Source: Aquidulcibacter paucihalophilus
GTDB taxonomy: Bacteria > Pseudomonadota > Alphaproteobacteria > Caulobacterales > Aquidulcibacteraceae
Assembly (NCBI RefSeq): GCF_002105465.1
Contig: NZ_NCSQ01000072.1
Span: forward strand, 281 to 64,280
DNA length: 64,000 bases
Reading direction: 5' to 3'
The notes under the pieces were generated by a model. The model was given only the letters and a program-made list of their open reading frames with translations, did not search any database and had not been told where the DNA came from. This document shows, one piece after another, positions 27,677-38,519 of the stretch; within the stretch, counting starts at the first letter, position 1; each line of letters begins with the position of its first letter. The translations under genes were made by a program, and so were the position numbers.

Positions 27677-29035
27677 TCAGCGATTGGTGACGGCGCGGGC
27701 AGCCGCGACGATATCTGCCGCATTCGGCAAGGATAATTTCTCAAGATTGGCGGCATAGGGCAGCGGCGTGTCTTTTTGGTGGACCCGCAGAGGGGGGGCA
27801 TCAAGCCAATCAAATGCCCCATCGATCACGCAGGCGATGACTTCGGCACCCACGCCCATCGGGCCCCAGCCCTCTTCGGCCGTGACCAAGCGATTGGTCT
27901 TTTTGACCGAAGCAATAACGGTTTCGGTATCCAGCGGACGCAGGGTGCGCAAATCGATCACTTCGGCAGATATCCCCAAAGCAGCCAGTTCCTCTGCCGC
28001 CTGCAGCGCAAAGCCTACCATGCGCGAATGGGCGGTGATGGTAAGATCGGTGCCTTCGCGGCGCACTTTAGCCTTGCCGATGGGCACCACCCAATCATCG
28101 CCCTCTGGTACATCAAACTCAATCCCGTAAAGAAGCTCGTGCTCGAGGAAGACCACGGGGTTTGGATCGCGGATCGCGGCCTTCAGCAAACCCTTTGCAT
28201 CAGCGGCATCATAAGGCGCGATGACTTTCAGACCCGGCACATTGCCATACCAGCTTGAATAATCATGGCTGTGCTGAGCGCCCACGCGCGAGGCAGCCCC
28301 GTTTGGACCCCGAAACACGATTGGTGCGCTGATCTGTCCGCCCGACATGTAATGAACTTTAGCGGCGGAATTAATAATGTGGTCAATGGCTTGCATCGCG
28401 AAGTTCATGGTCATGAACTCCACAATCGGCTTAAGGCCTGCCATAGCAGCGCCCACGCCCATGCCGGCAAACCCATGTTCGGTAATCGGGGTATCAATCA
28501 CGCGGCGGTCGCCAAATTCTTCCAACAGGCCACGGCTGACTTTATAGGCACCCTGATATTGGCCGACCTCTTCGCCCATGAGGAAGACGTCCGGGTCGCG
28601 GCGCATTTCTTCGGCCATGGCATCGCGAAGTGCATCGCGCAAGGTTACTTTGACCATGGGCGTGCCCGGCGGCACTTCTGGATCTACCAGTACCACAGAG
28701 GCCGGTGCGGCACTTGGTGCGGGCGCCATAACAGGTGCAGGTGCCACTGGCGGTGGGGCAGAGGCTGAAGTGGTGGCGACCTCATCGCTGGAAATGCGGG
28801 CAATCGGCGTATTGACCTTCACACCTTGGCTGCCGGCTTCCACCAACAAGGCTTCGACCACGCCTTCATCGATGGTTTCAACTTCCATCGTGGCCTTATC
28901 GGTTTCGATCTCGGCAATCACATCGCCTGATTTGACCGTGTCACCGACCTGCACCAGCCATTTGGCCAAAGTGCCTTCCTCCATGGTTGGAGAGAGTGCG
29001 GGCATGAGGATTTCAATCGACAAGGCAGGCTCCAT
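27677..29035 (-). CDS. pdhB: Pyruvate dehydrogenase E1 beta with lipoyl domain
   Basis: Beta subunit of the E1 component of pyruvate dehydrogenase. The 452-residue product has its own N-terminal lipoyl domain (Lys47 in [10 protein letters not shown]), an Ala/Pro linker to about residue 120, then the transketolase-like pyrimidine-binding domain ([15 protein letters not shown]) and C-terminal domain ([13 protein letters not shown]). The extra lipoyl domain on E1 beta is an alphaproteobacterial trait. It lies downstream of the secreted duplicated-domain gene. Confidence 0.97.
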   Translation of the reverse strand: MEPALSIEILMPALSPTMEEGTLAKWLVQVGDTVKSGDVIAEIETDKATMEVETIDEGVVEALLVEAGSQGVKVNTPIARISSDEVATTSASAPPPVAPAPVMAPAPSAAPASVVLVDPEVPPGTPMVKVTLRDALRDAMAEEMRRDPDVFLMGEEVGQYQGAYKVSRGLLEEFGDRRVIDTPITEHGFAGMGVGAAMAGLKPIVEFMTMNFAMQAIDHIINSAAKVHYMSGGQISAPIVFRGPNGAASRVGAQHSHDYSSWYGNVPGLKVIAPYDAADAKGLLKAAIRDPNPVVFLEHELLYGIEFDVPEGDDWVVPIGKAKVRREGTDLTITAHSRMVGFALQAAEELAALGISAEVIDLRTLRPLDTETVIASVKKTNRLVTAEEGWGPMGVGAEVIACVIDGAFDWLDAPPLRVHQKDTPLPYAANLEKLSLPNAADIVAAARAVTNR

Positions 29036-29052
29036 ATTTTTTGGATCAGTTT

Positions 29053-29073
29053 GGGCCTGCCCGTGGCAGGCCC
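29053..29073. repeat. Perfect 9-bp hairpin upstream of pdhB
   Basis: GGGCCTGCC and GGCAGGCCC separated by 3 bp, in the 104-bp gap between the secreted protein gene and pdhB. In the direction of transcription no T-run follows. Its GGCAGGC core is shared with the hairpin at the pdhC end (26348-26374). Confidence 0.6.
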
Positions 29074-29139
29074 GCGCTATTCGGTATGTGCCACAACGGG
29101 GAAAACCAACGCCGCAGCCAAAAACCCATAATGGGTTGC

Positions 29140-30111
29140 TTATTTCTTCTTCGCCTTTGGGGCCGGTGCCTTTGGTGGCGGGGCTTTCTTGGCAGCTGGG
29201 CGACCCATTTCGGGAGGGGCCAACAAACCACCTGGCTTCTGGTGCTCGTTCAATTGGAAGCGAACCGCAGCATATTCTTTTTCAAAAGCTGTTTTGCTGG
29301 GTTGGAAGACCGTATTCACCCCATCTTGGACAACTTTTTGGATGACTTCATAATCCTCTTGGCCATTTTCGCCCCGGCAGGTGCGCACTTGATTGATGCG
29401 GTCAGGCATGGCGCGCAACTCGTCCAACAGGGCGTTAAAGCCATTGCGGGTGTTTTCGGTCGCAAATGCCTCTGGCGTCAGAGAGGCCAAAGCTGTTGGG
29501 CAGGCCGAAGCATATTGGGGTTGGGCAGCCGACCCTGACAAGGTGCCAACGAAACGGCCTGTTGGTGCGGTCCAAGCCGATAAGGCGGCTTGGGGGGCTT
29601 CCGCCACGGCAGGCTCATTCTTCCGCTTGGATTGCTTAGGCGGTGGCAATTTGCCAATCCGCTCGATATTGGCGGTTGCAGCGGCGTTTAGGCTGTTAAA
29701 GGTTTTTGCTTCTTCATTGGCGGTATTGGACAAATAGTCGCCCAAATTGATCCGAATGGCCTCGATGTCGCGACGCGCATTTTCAATCAAGCAATCCTCA
29801 TAAGCATCCCACTTTTCGCGCACAGCTTCAAAGCGACGCTTCTCGCCCTCAACAAAGCTGCGGCTCGTGCTTTCTTGGATCGCGGCGGCATCCATATCAA
29901 ACTTAAACGCAGGACAGCTTGGGGTATAGGTCAGGGCATCGACCTTGCCACCACTGAAATTACCAGGATGGACGGGGATATTGCTGGTGGCGGGGGCTGC
30001 TGCAGGGGCTGCGGTTTGCGCGAAGGCAGGCACGCCGCCCACTTGGGCCCCGACGGCTGCGACAAGGCCGATAGCGGCAGTGGCAATGAGTGTGGTCTTC
30101 ATGGCTTTCAT
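29140..30111 (-). CDS. Secreted protein with two Cys-pair domain copies
   Basis: I do not recognise a named family. From ATG 30111 (GGGAG 8 nt upstream) the 323-residue product has a signal peptide ([20 protein letters not shown], ending near PAFA-QTA) and so is likely periplasmic. It contains two copies of a domain: C66-P then C107 in the first, C204-P then C245 in the second, each pair exactly 41 residues apart, and both followed by the pattern CxxENxxxDxExI. A Lys/Pro linker and a basic Pro/Ala tail ([15 protein letters not shown]) flank the second copy. It is encoded on the same strand between pdhA and pdhB. The Cys pairs could form disulfides; function unknown. Confidence 0.72.
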   Translation of the reverse strand: MKAMKTTLIATAAIGLVAAVGAQVGGVPAFAQTAAPAAAPATSNIPVHPGNFSGGKVDALTYTPSCPAFKFDMDAAAIQESTSRSFVEGEKRRFEAVREKWDAYEDCLIENARRDIEAIRINLGDYLSNTANEEAKTFNSLNAAATANIERIGKLPPPKQSKRKNEPAVAEAPQAALSAWTAPTGRFVGTLSGSAAQPQYASACPTALASLTPEAFATENTRNGFNALLDELRAMPDRINQVRTCRGENGQEDYEVIQKVVQDGVNTVFQPSKTAFEKEYAAVRFQLNEHQKPGGLLAPPEMGRPAAKKAPPPKAPAPKAKKK

Positions 30112-30145
30112 TTTGTTTTCTCCCACAAGGGGCCTGCCTTTAGGC

Positions 30146-31159
30146 TTAGGCCTCAACATAAATGTGACGCATCAGTTCCGATGGATCGGGTTCTGGGCTT
30201 GTTTGAGCGAAATCAGCCGCATCGGCTACAATTTCTTTCACGTCCCGGTCGATCGCTTTCAGGTCCTCTTCGGTAAACAGCCCATGCTCAAGACCATAAT
30301 GGCGCATGTGCTCGATGGGGTCGCGGGTATCGCGTACCTGTTTTGGCTCATCTTTGGGGCGATATTTAGCCGGATCGGACATGGAATGGCCACGATAGCG
30401 ATAGGTCTTCATTTCTAACAGGAAGGGGCCTTTGCCAGAACGCGCATGCTCTAAGGCGCGCTCTGCAGCTTTGCGCACGGCCAAAACATCCATGCCATCG
30501 ACTTCCTCGCCGACGATTTCAAAGCTGATACCGCGCTTGAACAATTCGGTTTCTGCTGAAGCTCGCGCCACACTGGTGCCCATGGCATATTGGTTGTTCT
30601 CGATCACATAGACGACCGGCAACTTCCACAGGCTGGCCATGTTGAAGCTTTCATAGACTTGGCCTTGGTTGGCCGCGCCGTCGCCAAAATAAGCGACCGA
30701 GACCGACTCATTGCCACGATAGCGATTGGCCAGTGCAAGGCCCGTCCCCAAAGCGACTTGGGCACCCACAATGCCATGGCCGCCATAGAAATTAGCCTCT
30801 TTCGAGAACATGTGCATCGAGCCGCCCTTGCCGCGGGAAGAGCCGCCAATGCGCCCGGTCAATTCAGCCATAATCTCACGCGGGCTCATACCACAGGCCA
30901 GCATGTGCCCATGGTCGCGATAGCCCGTGATGACTTGATCGCCCGGCTTTTGGGCTGCCTGCATGCCGACAACAACGGCTTCTTGGCCAATATACAGATG
31001 GCAAAAGCCTGCAATCAAACCCATACCATAAAGCTGGCCAGCACGCTCCTCAAAGCGGCGGATCAACAGCATGTCGCGGTAATAGGCGAGCGCCTCGTCC
31101 CGATTGACTAAGTTAGATGGAGAAACAAGAGCGGACCCGGATGATTTCTTGGCAGCCAT
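30146..31159 (-). CDS. pdhA: Pyruvate dehydrogenase E1 alpha
   Basis: Thiamine diphosphate subunit of pyruvate dehydrogenase E1. The 337-residue product from ATG 31159 has the TPP-binding motif GDGAANQGQVYE followed by ENNQYAMGTS, the phosphorylation-loop region YRYRGHSMSDPAKYR, and the family start LLIRRFEERAGQLYGMGLIAGFCH near residue 34. An in-frame TTG four codons upstream was rejected. It is followed on the same strand by the secreted protein gene and then pdhB. Confidence 0.97.
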   Translation of the reverse strand: MAAKKSSGSALVSPSNLVNRDEALAYYRDMLLIRRFEERAGQLYGMGLIAGFCHLYIGQEAVVVGMQAAQKPGDQVITGYRDHGHMLACGMSPREIMAELTGRIGGSSRGKGGSMHMFSKEANFYGGHGIVGAQVALGTGLALANRYRGNESVSVAYFGDGAANQGQVYESFNMASLWKLPVVYVIENNQYAMGTSVARASAETELFKRGISFEIVGEEVDGMDVLAVRKAAERALEHARSGKGPFLLEMKTYRYRGHSMSDPAKYRPKDEPKQVRDTRDPIEHMRHYGLEHGLFTEEDLKAIDRDVKEIVADAADFAQTSPEPDPSELMRHIYVEA

Positions 31160-31226
31160 CGATGCGTACAACCCTTCTCAGAACACGATATCCATAGGCA
31201 GAAGCGCACGATACGTCCAGTTGCGT

Positions 31227-31571
31227 TCACGGATTGGGGGTCTGCGAAGATGCAGAAGATGGTGTGGCAACTGCTGTTTTTGGCAGAGACAAGGCAATAT
31301 CGTCTGGTCCTGCAAGCCCCAATTGGGACATGGCGCGCTCTTCCACATAATCCGAATCAACTTGGCCTGCCCGGTAGCGGGCAAGCTTTCGCTCAAGCTC
31401 GGCGCGTTGCTTCACCAACACATCCCGCTCTGCCATCAAACGGTCGGCGGTTTGGGCATAGGAATGCCACGACAGCACCCCTTGTTGGCCTATAAAAAAG
31501 TGCACCGCAAAATAGACCAACACCCCTGAAAACAGGAAGGTTGAAATCCGTATGCCCTTTAAGAATGCCAT
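31227..31571 (-). CDS. FtsB/DivIC-type septum formation initiator
   Basis: Small bitopic division protein expected to link FtsL and FtsQ in the divisome. The 114-residue product has one membrane segment at about residues 9-27, then a coiled-coil region (ADRLMAERDVLVKQRAELE) and the conserved ERAMSQLGLAGPDDIAL segment. A Ser/Thr-rich tail closes it. The ATG at 31571 has AAGG upstream. The eno-ftsB-pdhA arrangement is common in this class. Confidence 0.85.
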   Translation of the reverse strand: MAFLKGIRISTFLFSGVLVYFAVHFFIGQQGVLSWHSYAQTADRLMAERDVLVKQRAELERKLARYRAGQVDSDYVEERAMSQLGLAGPDDIALSLPKTAVATPSSASSQTPNP

Positions 31572-31658
31572 ACCCACAAAGCCTTTTGGTGGCGTGGCCG
31601 CTGGTTGCTAAGCCCATGCCATCTTGTGCCTAAACTTGGTAAACCAAGTGTTAGCAAA

Positions 31659-33035
<1,377 letters not shown>

Positions 33036-33057
33036 CTAAAGACGCACCTAGCCTATG

Positions 33058-34185
33058 CTAGACTGCAAGCTTAAGCGGGTGAACCTTGGGCTTCAGGCTC
33101 GCGCGCATCAACATCATGGCGCTGGCAAATAGGATTGCCCCAAGGCCCTGGTGTGCAACGCCGAGAAGAACCCCCTCGATTTGCGGAGGAGCCCATCGGC
33201 CAAATCCAATCAAGGTCGAAATGCCCAACAGCATTTGGCACGCCACCAAAATCGCCACTGCATGGCCCCAGAGCACGATATCGCGCTGACTCGACTTGCG
33301 CGTTTGCAGCCAGACCAACACCATAAAAATACCAATCCCATAGGCTCCCAGGCGGTGGTTGAATTGGATGGTGGAGGTATTTTCCACAAAATTGCGCCAA
33401 ATCGGGCTGAGGGCTGCATAATCCTTTGGATAGAGCCCGCCTGCAAAGGTCGGCCAATCATTATTGACAAGGCCTGCATCGGTTCCCGCCACAAAGGCTC
33501 CCAGAACGATTTGAACAGCCAAGAAAATAACAAAGCCAATCGCCCAAGGCGCCACTTTCGCATCACCCTGATGGGCCTGCTTGGGCGTCAACAGGTCGAG
33601 CGCCGTCCACAATGCCAAACTCATCAGCAGGATGGCTAAGGACAGGTGGGTTGCCAGGCGATAGGCAGCCACATCCAATCGGTCGCCACTGAGGCCAGAA
33701 CTTACCATCCACCAGCCGATAAAGCCTTGCAGGCCACCCAAAGCAAACATACCAATCAGCCAAGGCGTCATGCTGGGGCGCAGGTGCCGCATCACCGCAA
33801 ACACAATCAAGGGGATGGCAAAGGCCAAACCAACCACGCGGCCGAGGAGTCGGTGGGCCCATTCCCACCAGAAAATGAACTGAAACTCACCCAGACTCAT
33901 GCCTTTGTTTTGCAGCTGATACTCAGGGATTTGCCGATAGAGCGCAAATTCTTGTGCCCATTGCTCTGCATTCAAGGGGGGGATTGCACCATGGATAGGC
34001 GACCAATGGGTGATCGAAAGGCCTGAATCTGTCAGCCGCGTTGCCCCACCAACAATCACCATGCACAGAACCAAAAAAGCAATAAACAACAACCAGGTGC
34101 CCACACGCACATCATAGAGGCGTTGCCGCTGCTCGGGCAAAGTTACGTCACGTCGCAAATTGGAAACAGGCAATGCATTGGTCAT
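33058..34185 (-). CDS. ctaA: Heme A synthase (COX15/CtaA)
   Basis: Oxidises heme O to heme A for cytochrome c oxidase in the inner membrane. The 375-residue product has about eight membrane helices and the axial His motifs WEWAHRLLGR, RLATHLSLA, QFNHRLGAY and VAHQGLGA. The start LFIAFLVLCMVIVGGATRLT with DSGLSITHW is typical. It is the alphaproteobacterial (type 2) form without the cysteine pair of the Bacillus enzyme. It faces a DUF2842 gene across a 150-bp region. Confidence 0.95.
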   Translation of the reverse strand: MTNALPVSNLRRDVTLPEQRQRLYDVRVGTWLLFIAFLVLCMVIVGGATRLTDSGLSITHWSPIHGAIPPLNAEQWAQEFALYRQIPEYQLQNKGMSLGEFQFIFWWEWAHRLLGRVVGLAFAIPLIVFAVMRHLRPSMTPWLIGMFALGGLQGFIGWWMVSSGLSGDRLDVAAYRLATHLSLAILLMSLALWTALDLLTPKQAHQGDAKVAPWAIGFVIFLAVQIVLGAFVAGTDAGLVNNDWPTFAGGLYPKDYAALSPIWRNFVENTSTIQFNHRLGAYGIGIFMVLVWLQTRKSSQRDIVLWGHAVAILVACQMLLGISTLIGFGRWAPPQIEGVLLGVAHQGLGAILFASAMMLMRASLKPKVHPLKLAV

Positions 34186-34335
34186 GGCAGCTTGGCGTCC
34201 TAAGTAGCGCTACAGTTAGTTGGCCAACTGCCCAAGGCAAGGCCGAAAGGTGGACCAGCGGACCGCTCACAGCGACGTGGTTTGCAGCGCGGTCTGCTTA
34301 CAGGTTAAAGAGACCAAGGATCAAGGGAGAAGCAT

Positions 34336-34593
34336 GTGAAAGCGACGCATCGACGCGCCATCGGAATTTGCCTGACATTGGTTGTCTTGGTGGTTTATTC
34401 TTTCTTTGCAGCTTCAGTCGGTGCTTTGTTTGCAGACAAGCCTTGGTACGCGCAAATCACCTATTTTGCGATTGCAGGCCTGATCTGGGTAGTGCCGCTC
34501 TATCCGGTTTATATGTGGATGCGTAAACCTGATCCAGACGAAGATGCCGCAGAGAAGCCCCCCGAAGCGGCGGCCGTGCGCAAGCGGGGCTAA
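34336..34593 (+). CDS. DUF2842 family membrane protein
   Basis: Two-helix membrane protein of unknown function confined to Alphaproteobacteria. The 85-residue product has helices at about residues 9-31 and 42-60 and a charged tail (RKPDPDEDAAEK). It starts at GTG with GGGAG 6 nt upstream; an ATG two bases before it runs straight into a stop, so GTG is the only reasonable start. It often neighbours ctaA in this class. No function is proposed. Confidence 0.82.
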   Translation: MKATHRRAIGICLTLVVLVVYSFFAASVGALFADKPWYAQITYFAIAGLIWVVPLYPVYMWMRKPDPDEDAAEKPPEAAAVRKRG

Positions 34594-34621
34594 ACCCTCT
34601 GTTGGAAACTTTGGGGTGAAA

Positions 34622-34698
34622 TGGTCGGAGCGGCGGGATTCGAACCCACGACCCCTTGTCCCCCAGACAAGTGCGCTACCAAGCTGCGCTACGCTCCG
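34622..34698 (-). tRNA. tRNA-Pro (GGG)
   Basis: Cloverleaf of 77 nt including encoded CCA. The acceptor stem is CGGAGCG with CGCTCCG, the D arm contains GCGCAGCTTGGTAGCGC, the anticodon loop is CTGGGGG giving anticodon GGG, and the T loop is TTCGAAT. Confidence 0.97.
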
Positions 34699-34817
34699 AC
34701 CTTTGTTCGCAGGCAGGTGACTGCTGCGAGGCAGCGGCTATAGACGGCCAAAGTGTTGGCGGCAATCGCTCTTGTCAGAGATTTCTCACACAAGGCCACC
34801 TGCCGTGAAGTCGAGCC

Positions 34818-35363
34818 TCAATCTTGATCGAGATTCTTGGCAAATTCCAGCAAGATCAGGTCATGGCCGCGCGTCATCAATGGGTCGGAATGAATATCAG
34901 ACATGGAGACGCGATGGCCGGTAGCGGCATATCCGCGACGCGCATAAAAGGCGATCAACTCTTGGCGGCCTTCAATCACCGTCATCACCATGCGGGTTGC
35001 CGCAAATGCGCGGCGCGCTTCAGCTTCGGCAGCCTGCATGAGGACTTTGCCCACCCCCCCGCCCTGAAGCGTTGGTTCAACCGCAAATTTCCCAAAGCTG
35101 CAGGTTTTAGGTGTTAAGGTGAGCTGCTCGATATCCGCGCACCCGATTAATTGGCCTGCTTTATCTTCTGCGATCAAAAAGCGGTGATGGGGGCTTTCCA
35201 CCACCTGATCAATTGCTCCTGGCGTAATCCGTTCGCCATCAATCAGATCGGCCTCTGAGGTCCAGCCCTGTTTGCTCTCCTCACCGCGATAGGCGCGCTG
35301 CATCAAGGTCACAATCGCGTCGCGATCTGCGGGCGTGGCAAGTCGAATGGTGAGAGCAGACAT
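34818..35363 (-). CDS. GNAT family N-acetyltransferase
   Basis: Acetyl-CoA-dependent N-acetyltransferase, target unknown. From ATG 35363 the product has 181 residues. The acetyl-CoA binding motif is QGGGVGKVLM near residue 99, preceded by the beta4 segment FGKFAVEPTL, and followed by IAFYARRGYAATG near residue 138. The upstream part of the frame overlaps merR and is not GNAT-like. It is 22 bp after merR on the same strand. Confidence 0.88.
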   Translation of the reverse strand: MSALTIRLATPADRDAIVTLMQRAYRGEESKQGWTSEADLIDGERITPGAIDQVVESPHHRFLIAEDKAGQLIGCADIEQLTLTPKTCSFGKFAVEPTLQGGGVGKVLMQAAEAEARRAFAATRMVMTVIEGRQELIAFYARRGYAATGHRVSMSDIHSDPLMTRGHDLILLEFAKNLDQD

Positions 35364-35385
35364 GAAAACAGCCCTTAAGACGCGA

Positions 35386-35904
35386 TCAGGAAGCGCGGCG
35401 CTGAAAGGCGGCGACAGCAGATAAAATCGCCTCGGCCCGTTCCAACTTTTCAAGAGCCGCCCGCAAGCGTGTTTGATCGGCTTGGCTAGGGGCCTGTGTT
35501 GCCGCTGTTGGTGCCTCTGCTTCGGCTGTGACGGGTGAAAGCGGATAGACAGGCCCGCGGGCCGCAGCCCCAAGCGCCAAAACTTCCGGATCTGGCTTGA
35601 TGGGTGGCAAGACATCGCCCTGTGTGCCAGCCCCACGTGACCGCACAAAAGCAACGCCCTGGTCCTTCAAAACCTTTTGAACACCTTTGAGCTGATAGCC
35701 GTCTTCTTGCAGAAGCGCGCGGATGCCGCGCAACAGGGCCATATCTTCTGGCCGATAGTGCCTGCGCCCCCCGGCCCGCTTGAGCGGCCGCAATTGGGGG
35801 AATTTCCCTTCCCAGAAGCGCAAGACATGGGCAGGCACATCCAAGAGCTCAGCAGCCTCGGTAATCGTCCGAAAGGCCTGTTCCCCTTTTTCGATGCCTG
35901 CCAC
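35386..35904 (-). CDS. MerR family transcriptional regulator
   Basis: Winged-helix DNA-binding protein; 172 residues from a GTG start. The N-terminal HTH reads [20 protein letters not shown] and the wing [12 protein letters not shown]. The C-terminal 100 residues have an Ala/Pro-rich stretch and a final helix ([19 protein letters not shown]). It lacks the cysteines of metal-sensing MerR. It is the regulator usually found next to ihfA in this class; its targets are unknown to me. Confidence 0.9.
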   Translation of the reverse strand: MAGIEKGEQAFRTITEAAELLDVPAHVLRFWEGKFPQLRPLKRAGGRRHYRPEDMALLRGIRALLQEDGYQLKGVQKVLKDQGVAFVRSRGAGTQGDVLPPIKPDPEVLALGAAARGPVYPLSPVTAEAEAPTAATQAPSQADQTRLRAALEKLERAEAILSAVAAFQRRAS

Positions 35905-35912
35905 CTTTACAC

Positions 35913-36203
35913 TCAGCCTTTTTCAACCCGCTCCCGCATGATTTGGGAAGCTTTGAAACTTACCACACGGCGCGCAGAAATGGTTGCTTCAACGCCTGTC
36001 TTTGGGTTTCGCCCGATTCGGGGGCGCTTGGCTCTAACACTGAAATTGCCAAACCGCGCAAGCTTTACCAATTGGCCGCGTTCAAGCGTCTTGGCCAAAT
36101 GCTCCAGCATGGATTCAAGTAAATCTGAACAATCATTCCGCGACAAACCCACTTCACGCCCTAAAGCGTCAATCAAATCTGCGCGAGTTAGCGTTTTACC
36201 CAC
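35913..36203 (-). CDS. ihfA: Integration host factor subunit alpha
   Basis: DNA-bending histone-like protein. The 96-residue product starts [20 protein letters not shown] (GTG start), has the DNA-intercalating RIGRNPKTG segment near residue 62, and ends [11 protein letters not shown]. It belongs to the plsX-fabH-ihfA-merR minus-strand set; 115 bp separate it from fabH. Confidence 0.96.
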   Translation of the reverse strand: MGKTLTRADLIDALGREVGLSRNDCSDLLESMLEHLAKTLERGQLVKLARFGNFSVRAKRPRIGRNPKTGVEATISARRVVSFKASQIMRERVEKG

Positions 36204-36318
36204 GTCTTGCCCCCCTTATTGGCTTGCTAGAACAACGCCCACTTTGTGGTGCATCCATCCAGTCTCCACTTTAGCTACAAGCTCATTAAACCCCTATTTT
36301 ACAATACGTCCAGTCCCC

Positions 36319-37305
36319 CTACAGCCGGATCAATGACGCACCCCACGTAAATCCACCGCCCATGGCTTCCAAAAGCACCAAATCACCCTTTTTGATGCGG
36401 CCATCTTGGCGCGCGACTTCAAAAGCCAGGGGCACAGAGGCCGCAGACGTATTGCCATGCTGGGTTACGGTGGTGATCACTTTGTGGTCATCCAAGCCCA
36501 TGCGGCGGGCGACCCCTTCCAAAATGCGCCGGTTGGCTTGGTGGGGCACAAACCAGTCAATATCGGCCACTTCCACGCCAGCCTTGGCGCAACATGCTGC
36601 AATTGCTTCAGAAATATTGCCAACAGCATGACGAAAAACCGCTTGGCCTTGCATTTTGAGTTTGCCAATGCGCCCACCTTGGGAAGCGCCGCCATCAACA
36701 TAAAGCAAATCGGCATGGCGCCCGTCGGCCCGCAGCGCATGGGCAAGGACGCCCCGACCACCCGCTTCTTCAGCCGGCACCGACCCCAGAATCATCGCCC
36801 CGGCCCCGTCGCCGAATAAAACGGCCGTTGTGCGGTCAGACCAGTCCAAGATACGGGAAAAAGTCTCTGCCCCGATAACAAGTGCGGTTTTTGCCTGCCC
36901 GGTTTGCACCAGCGCGTCGGCAACTGACAGCGCATAGACGAATCCTGAGCAGACGGCTTGGACATCAAAGGCAATCGCAACCGGAATTCCCAGCTCAGCA
37001 TGAATCAAGGTCGCGGTCGCTGGAAAGGTGCGATCAGGTGTAGAGGTGGCACACACGATCAGATCAATATCTTCGGGCTTTAACGTGGCATCGGCCAAGG
37101 CCCGCCGGGCTGCTTCAGTCCCCAAACTTGCCGTGGTCTCAAGGGGTCCTGCGACCGCGCGCTGGGCAATGCCGGTGCGCTCTTGAATCCACGCATCACT
37201 GGTGTCGACCATGGTTTCAAGTTCGGCATTGGTCACAATGCGTTCTGGCGTCATCGCGCCACTGCCCAAAAAGACCGATCGCATCAGACCAGAAGCATGT
37301 GCCAT
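36319..37305 (-). CDS. fabH: 3-oxoacyl-ACP synthase III
   Basis: Initiates fatty acid synthesis by condensing acetyl-CoA with malonyl-ACP. The 328-residue product has the nucleophile Cys in VQAVCSGFVYAL near residue 116, His in VPHQANRRI and Asn in HGNTSAASVPLA. It begins just after plsX with three bases between and follows it in one transcript. The N-terminus ERIVTNAELE and DTSDAWIQERTGI are typical. Confidence 0.97.
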   Translation of the reverse strand: MAHASGLMRSVFLGSGAMTPERIVTNAELETMVDTSDAWIQERTGIAQRAVAGPLETTASLGTEAARRALADATLKPEDIDLIVCATSTPDRTFPATATLIHAELGIPVAIAFDVQAVCSGFVYALSVADALVQTGQAKTALVIGAETFSRILDWSDRTTAVLFGDGAGAMILGSVPAEEAGGRGVLAHALRADGRHADLLYVDGGASQGGRIGKLKMQGQAVFRHAVGNISEAIAACCAKAGVEVADIDWFVPHQANRRILEGVARRMGLDDHKVITTVTQHGNTSAASVPLAFEVARQDGRIKKGDLVLLEAMGGGFTWGASLIRL

Positions 37306-37307
37306 GG

Positions 37308-38378
37308 CTATTCCGCCTCCACCACCGGCGAAGGCGCGCTGGATTGCGCCGCAGCCCGTACGGCCGACAGCCGCAACAAATTATCGGCCACTTGGGTCAT
37401 GTAAGAGCTTGATGCCAAGCGCGCGCCCACCGCCATCGCATTAGCAAAGCCGCGCGCATCGGTGCCGCCATGGGATTTGATAACAAGACCATTCAGGCCC
37501 AAGAACACCCCACCGTTTGAATTGCTGGGGTCCATGCGGGCTTTCAATTTTTTCAAGCCAGACGAGGCCAAAAGCGCGCCAGCCATGGCCAGCGGGCTTG
37601 AGGTCAATGCCTCTTTCAGAAAGGCCCCCACCAAGCGGGCCGCCCCTTCGGCCGTCTTCAAAGCAATGTTGCCGGTAAAGCCATCGGTGACGACCACATC
37701 GGTCTTGCCCATGGAAATATCATTGCCTTCAACGAAACCGTGGACGTCCAAATCCAGCGTCGCGCCGTACAGACGTAATAGGCGCATGGCCTCGCGAATG
37801 TCGTCATGGCCCTTCACTTCTTCCGAGCCAACGTTCAATAGACCAATTTTCGGCCGATCCAACCCGTAGAGCGCCTTGGCAAAAGCCTCCCCCATAATGG
37901 CAAAATCCACCAATTGGTTCGGGTCAGAATCAACGTTTGCGCCCACATCCAGCACCACACAATGGCCTTTTGGCGTGGGCCAAGAAGCGGTAATGGCCGG
38001 GCGATGCAGGCCTTCCATGGTGCGCAATTGCAAATGCGCGACGGCCATCAAAGCACCCGTATTGCCCGCAGATACGACAGCCGCAGCCTCGCCCGCCTTT
38101 ACCGAGGCGATGGCATTCCACATGCTGGTGCCTTTTTTGCGCATGGCTTGGCTGGGCTTGGCATCCATCGGCACAATCTCGGCTGTGTGGCGAACCTCGC
38201 TAGCCGATGCCGCGTCGGGAAGGCCCGCCAATAGGCGATCAAGGGCCGCCTGATCGCCGTGTAAAATAAAGCGCGCGCCAGGGTTTTCGTGCGCAAACAG
38301 GTCCACCCCCTTCAGGATTGCATCTGGTGCGTGATCCCCGCCCATGGCGTCGATCGATAGCGTTAAGCCACTTGTCAT
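37308..38378 (-). CDS. plsX: Phosphate acyltransferase PlsX
   Basis: Converts acyl-ACP to acyl phosphate for phosphatidic acid synthesis. From ATG 38378 (AAGGAG upstream) the product is 356 residues, starting MTSGLTLSIDAMGGDHAPDA. Other motifs are VSAGNTGALM, VLDVGANVDS and VTDGFTGNIALKTAEG. Twenty-five further open codons upstream are not family-like. plsX-fabH adjacency is typical. Confidence 0.97.
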   Translation of the reverse strand: MTSGLTLSIDAMGGDHAPDAILKGVDLFAHENPGARFILHGDQAALDRLLAGLPDAASASEVRHTAEIVPMDAKPSQAMRKKGTSMWNAIASVKAGEAAAVVSAGNTGALMAVAHLQLRTMEGLHRPAITASWPTPKGHCVVLDVGANVDSDPNQLVDFAIMGEAFAKALYGLDRPKIGLLNVGSEEVKGHDDIREAMRLLRLYGATLDLDVHGFVEGNDISMGKTDVVVTDGFTGNIALKTAEGAARLVGAFLKEALTSSPLAMAGALLASSGLKKLKARMDPSNSNGGVFLGLNGLVIKSHGGTDARGFANAMAVGARLASSSYMTQVADNLLRLSAVRAAAQSSAPSPVVEAE

Positions 38379-38519
38379 CCCGTCTCCTTGGGCGTTTGCC
38401 TCTGCGCCTTCGCCGACGAAGCCGTCAGCACTGCGAGGCGGCATTACCCACACACTTGGCGAAACTCCATGACATTATTCAGACGATTCTGGTCAAATCG
38501 CTGCAGTTTCCATGGCTTT

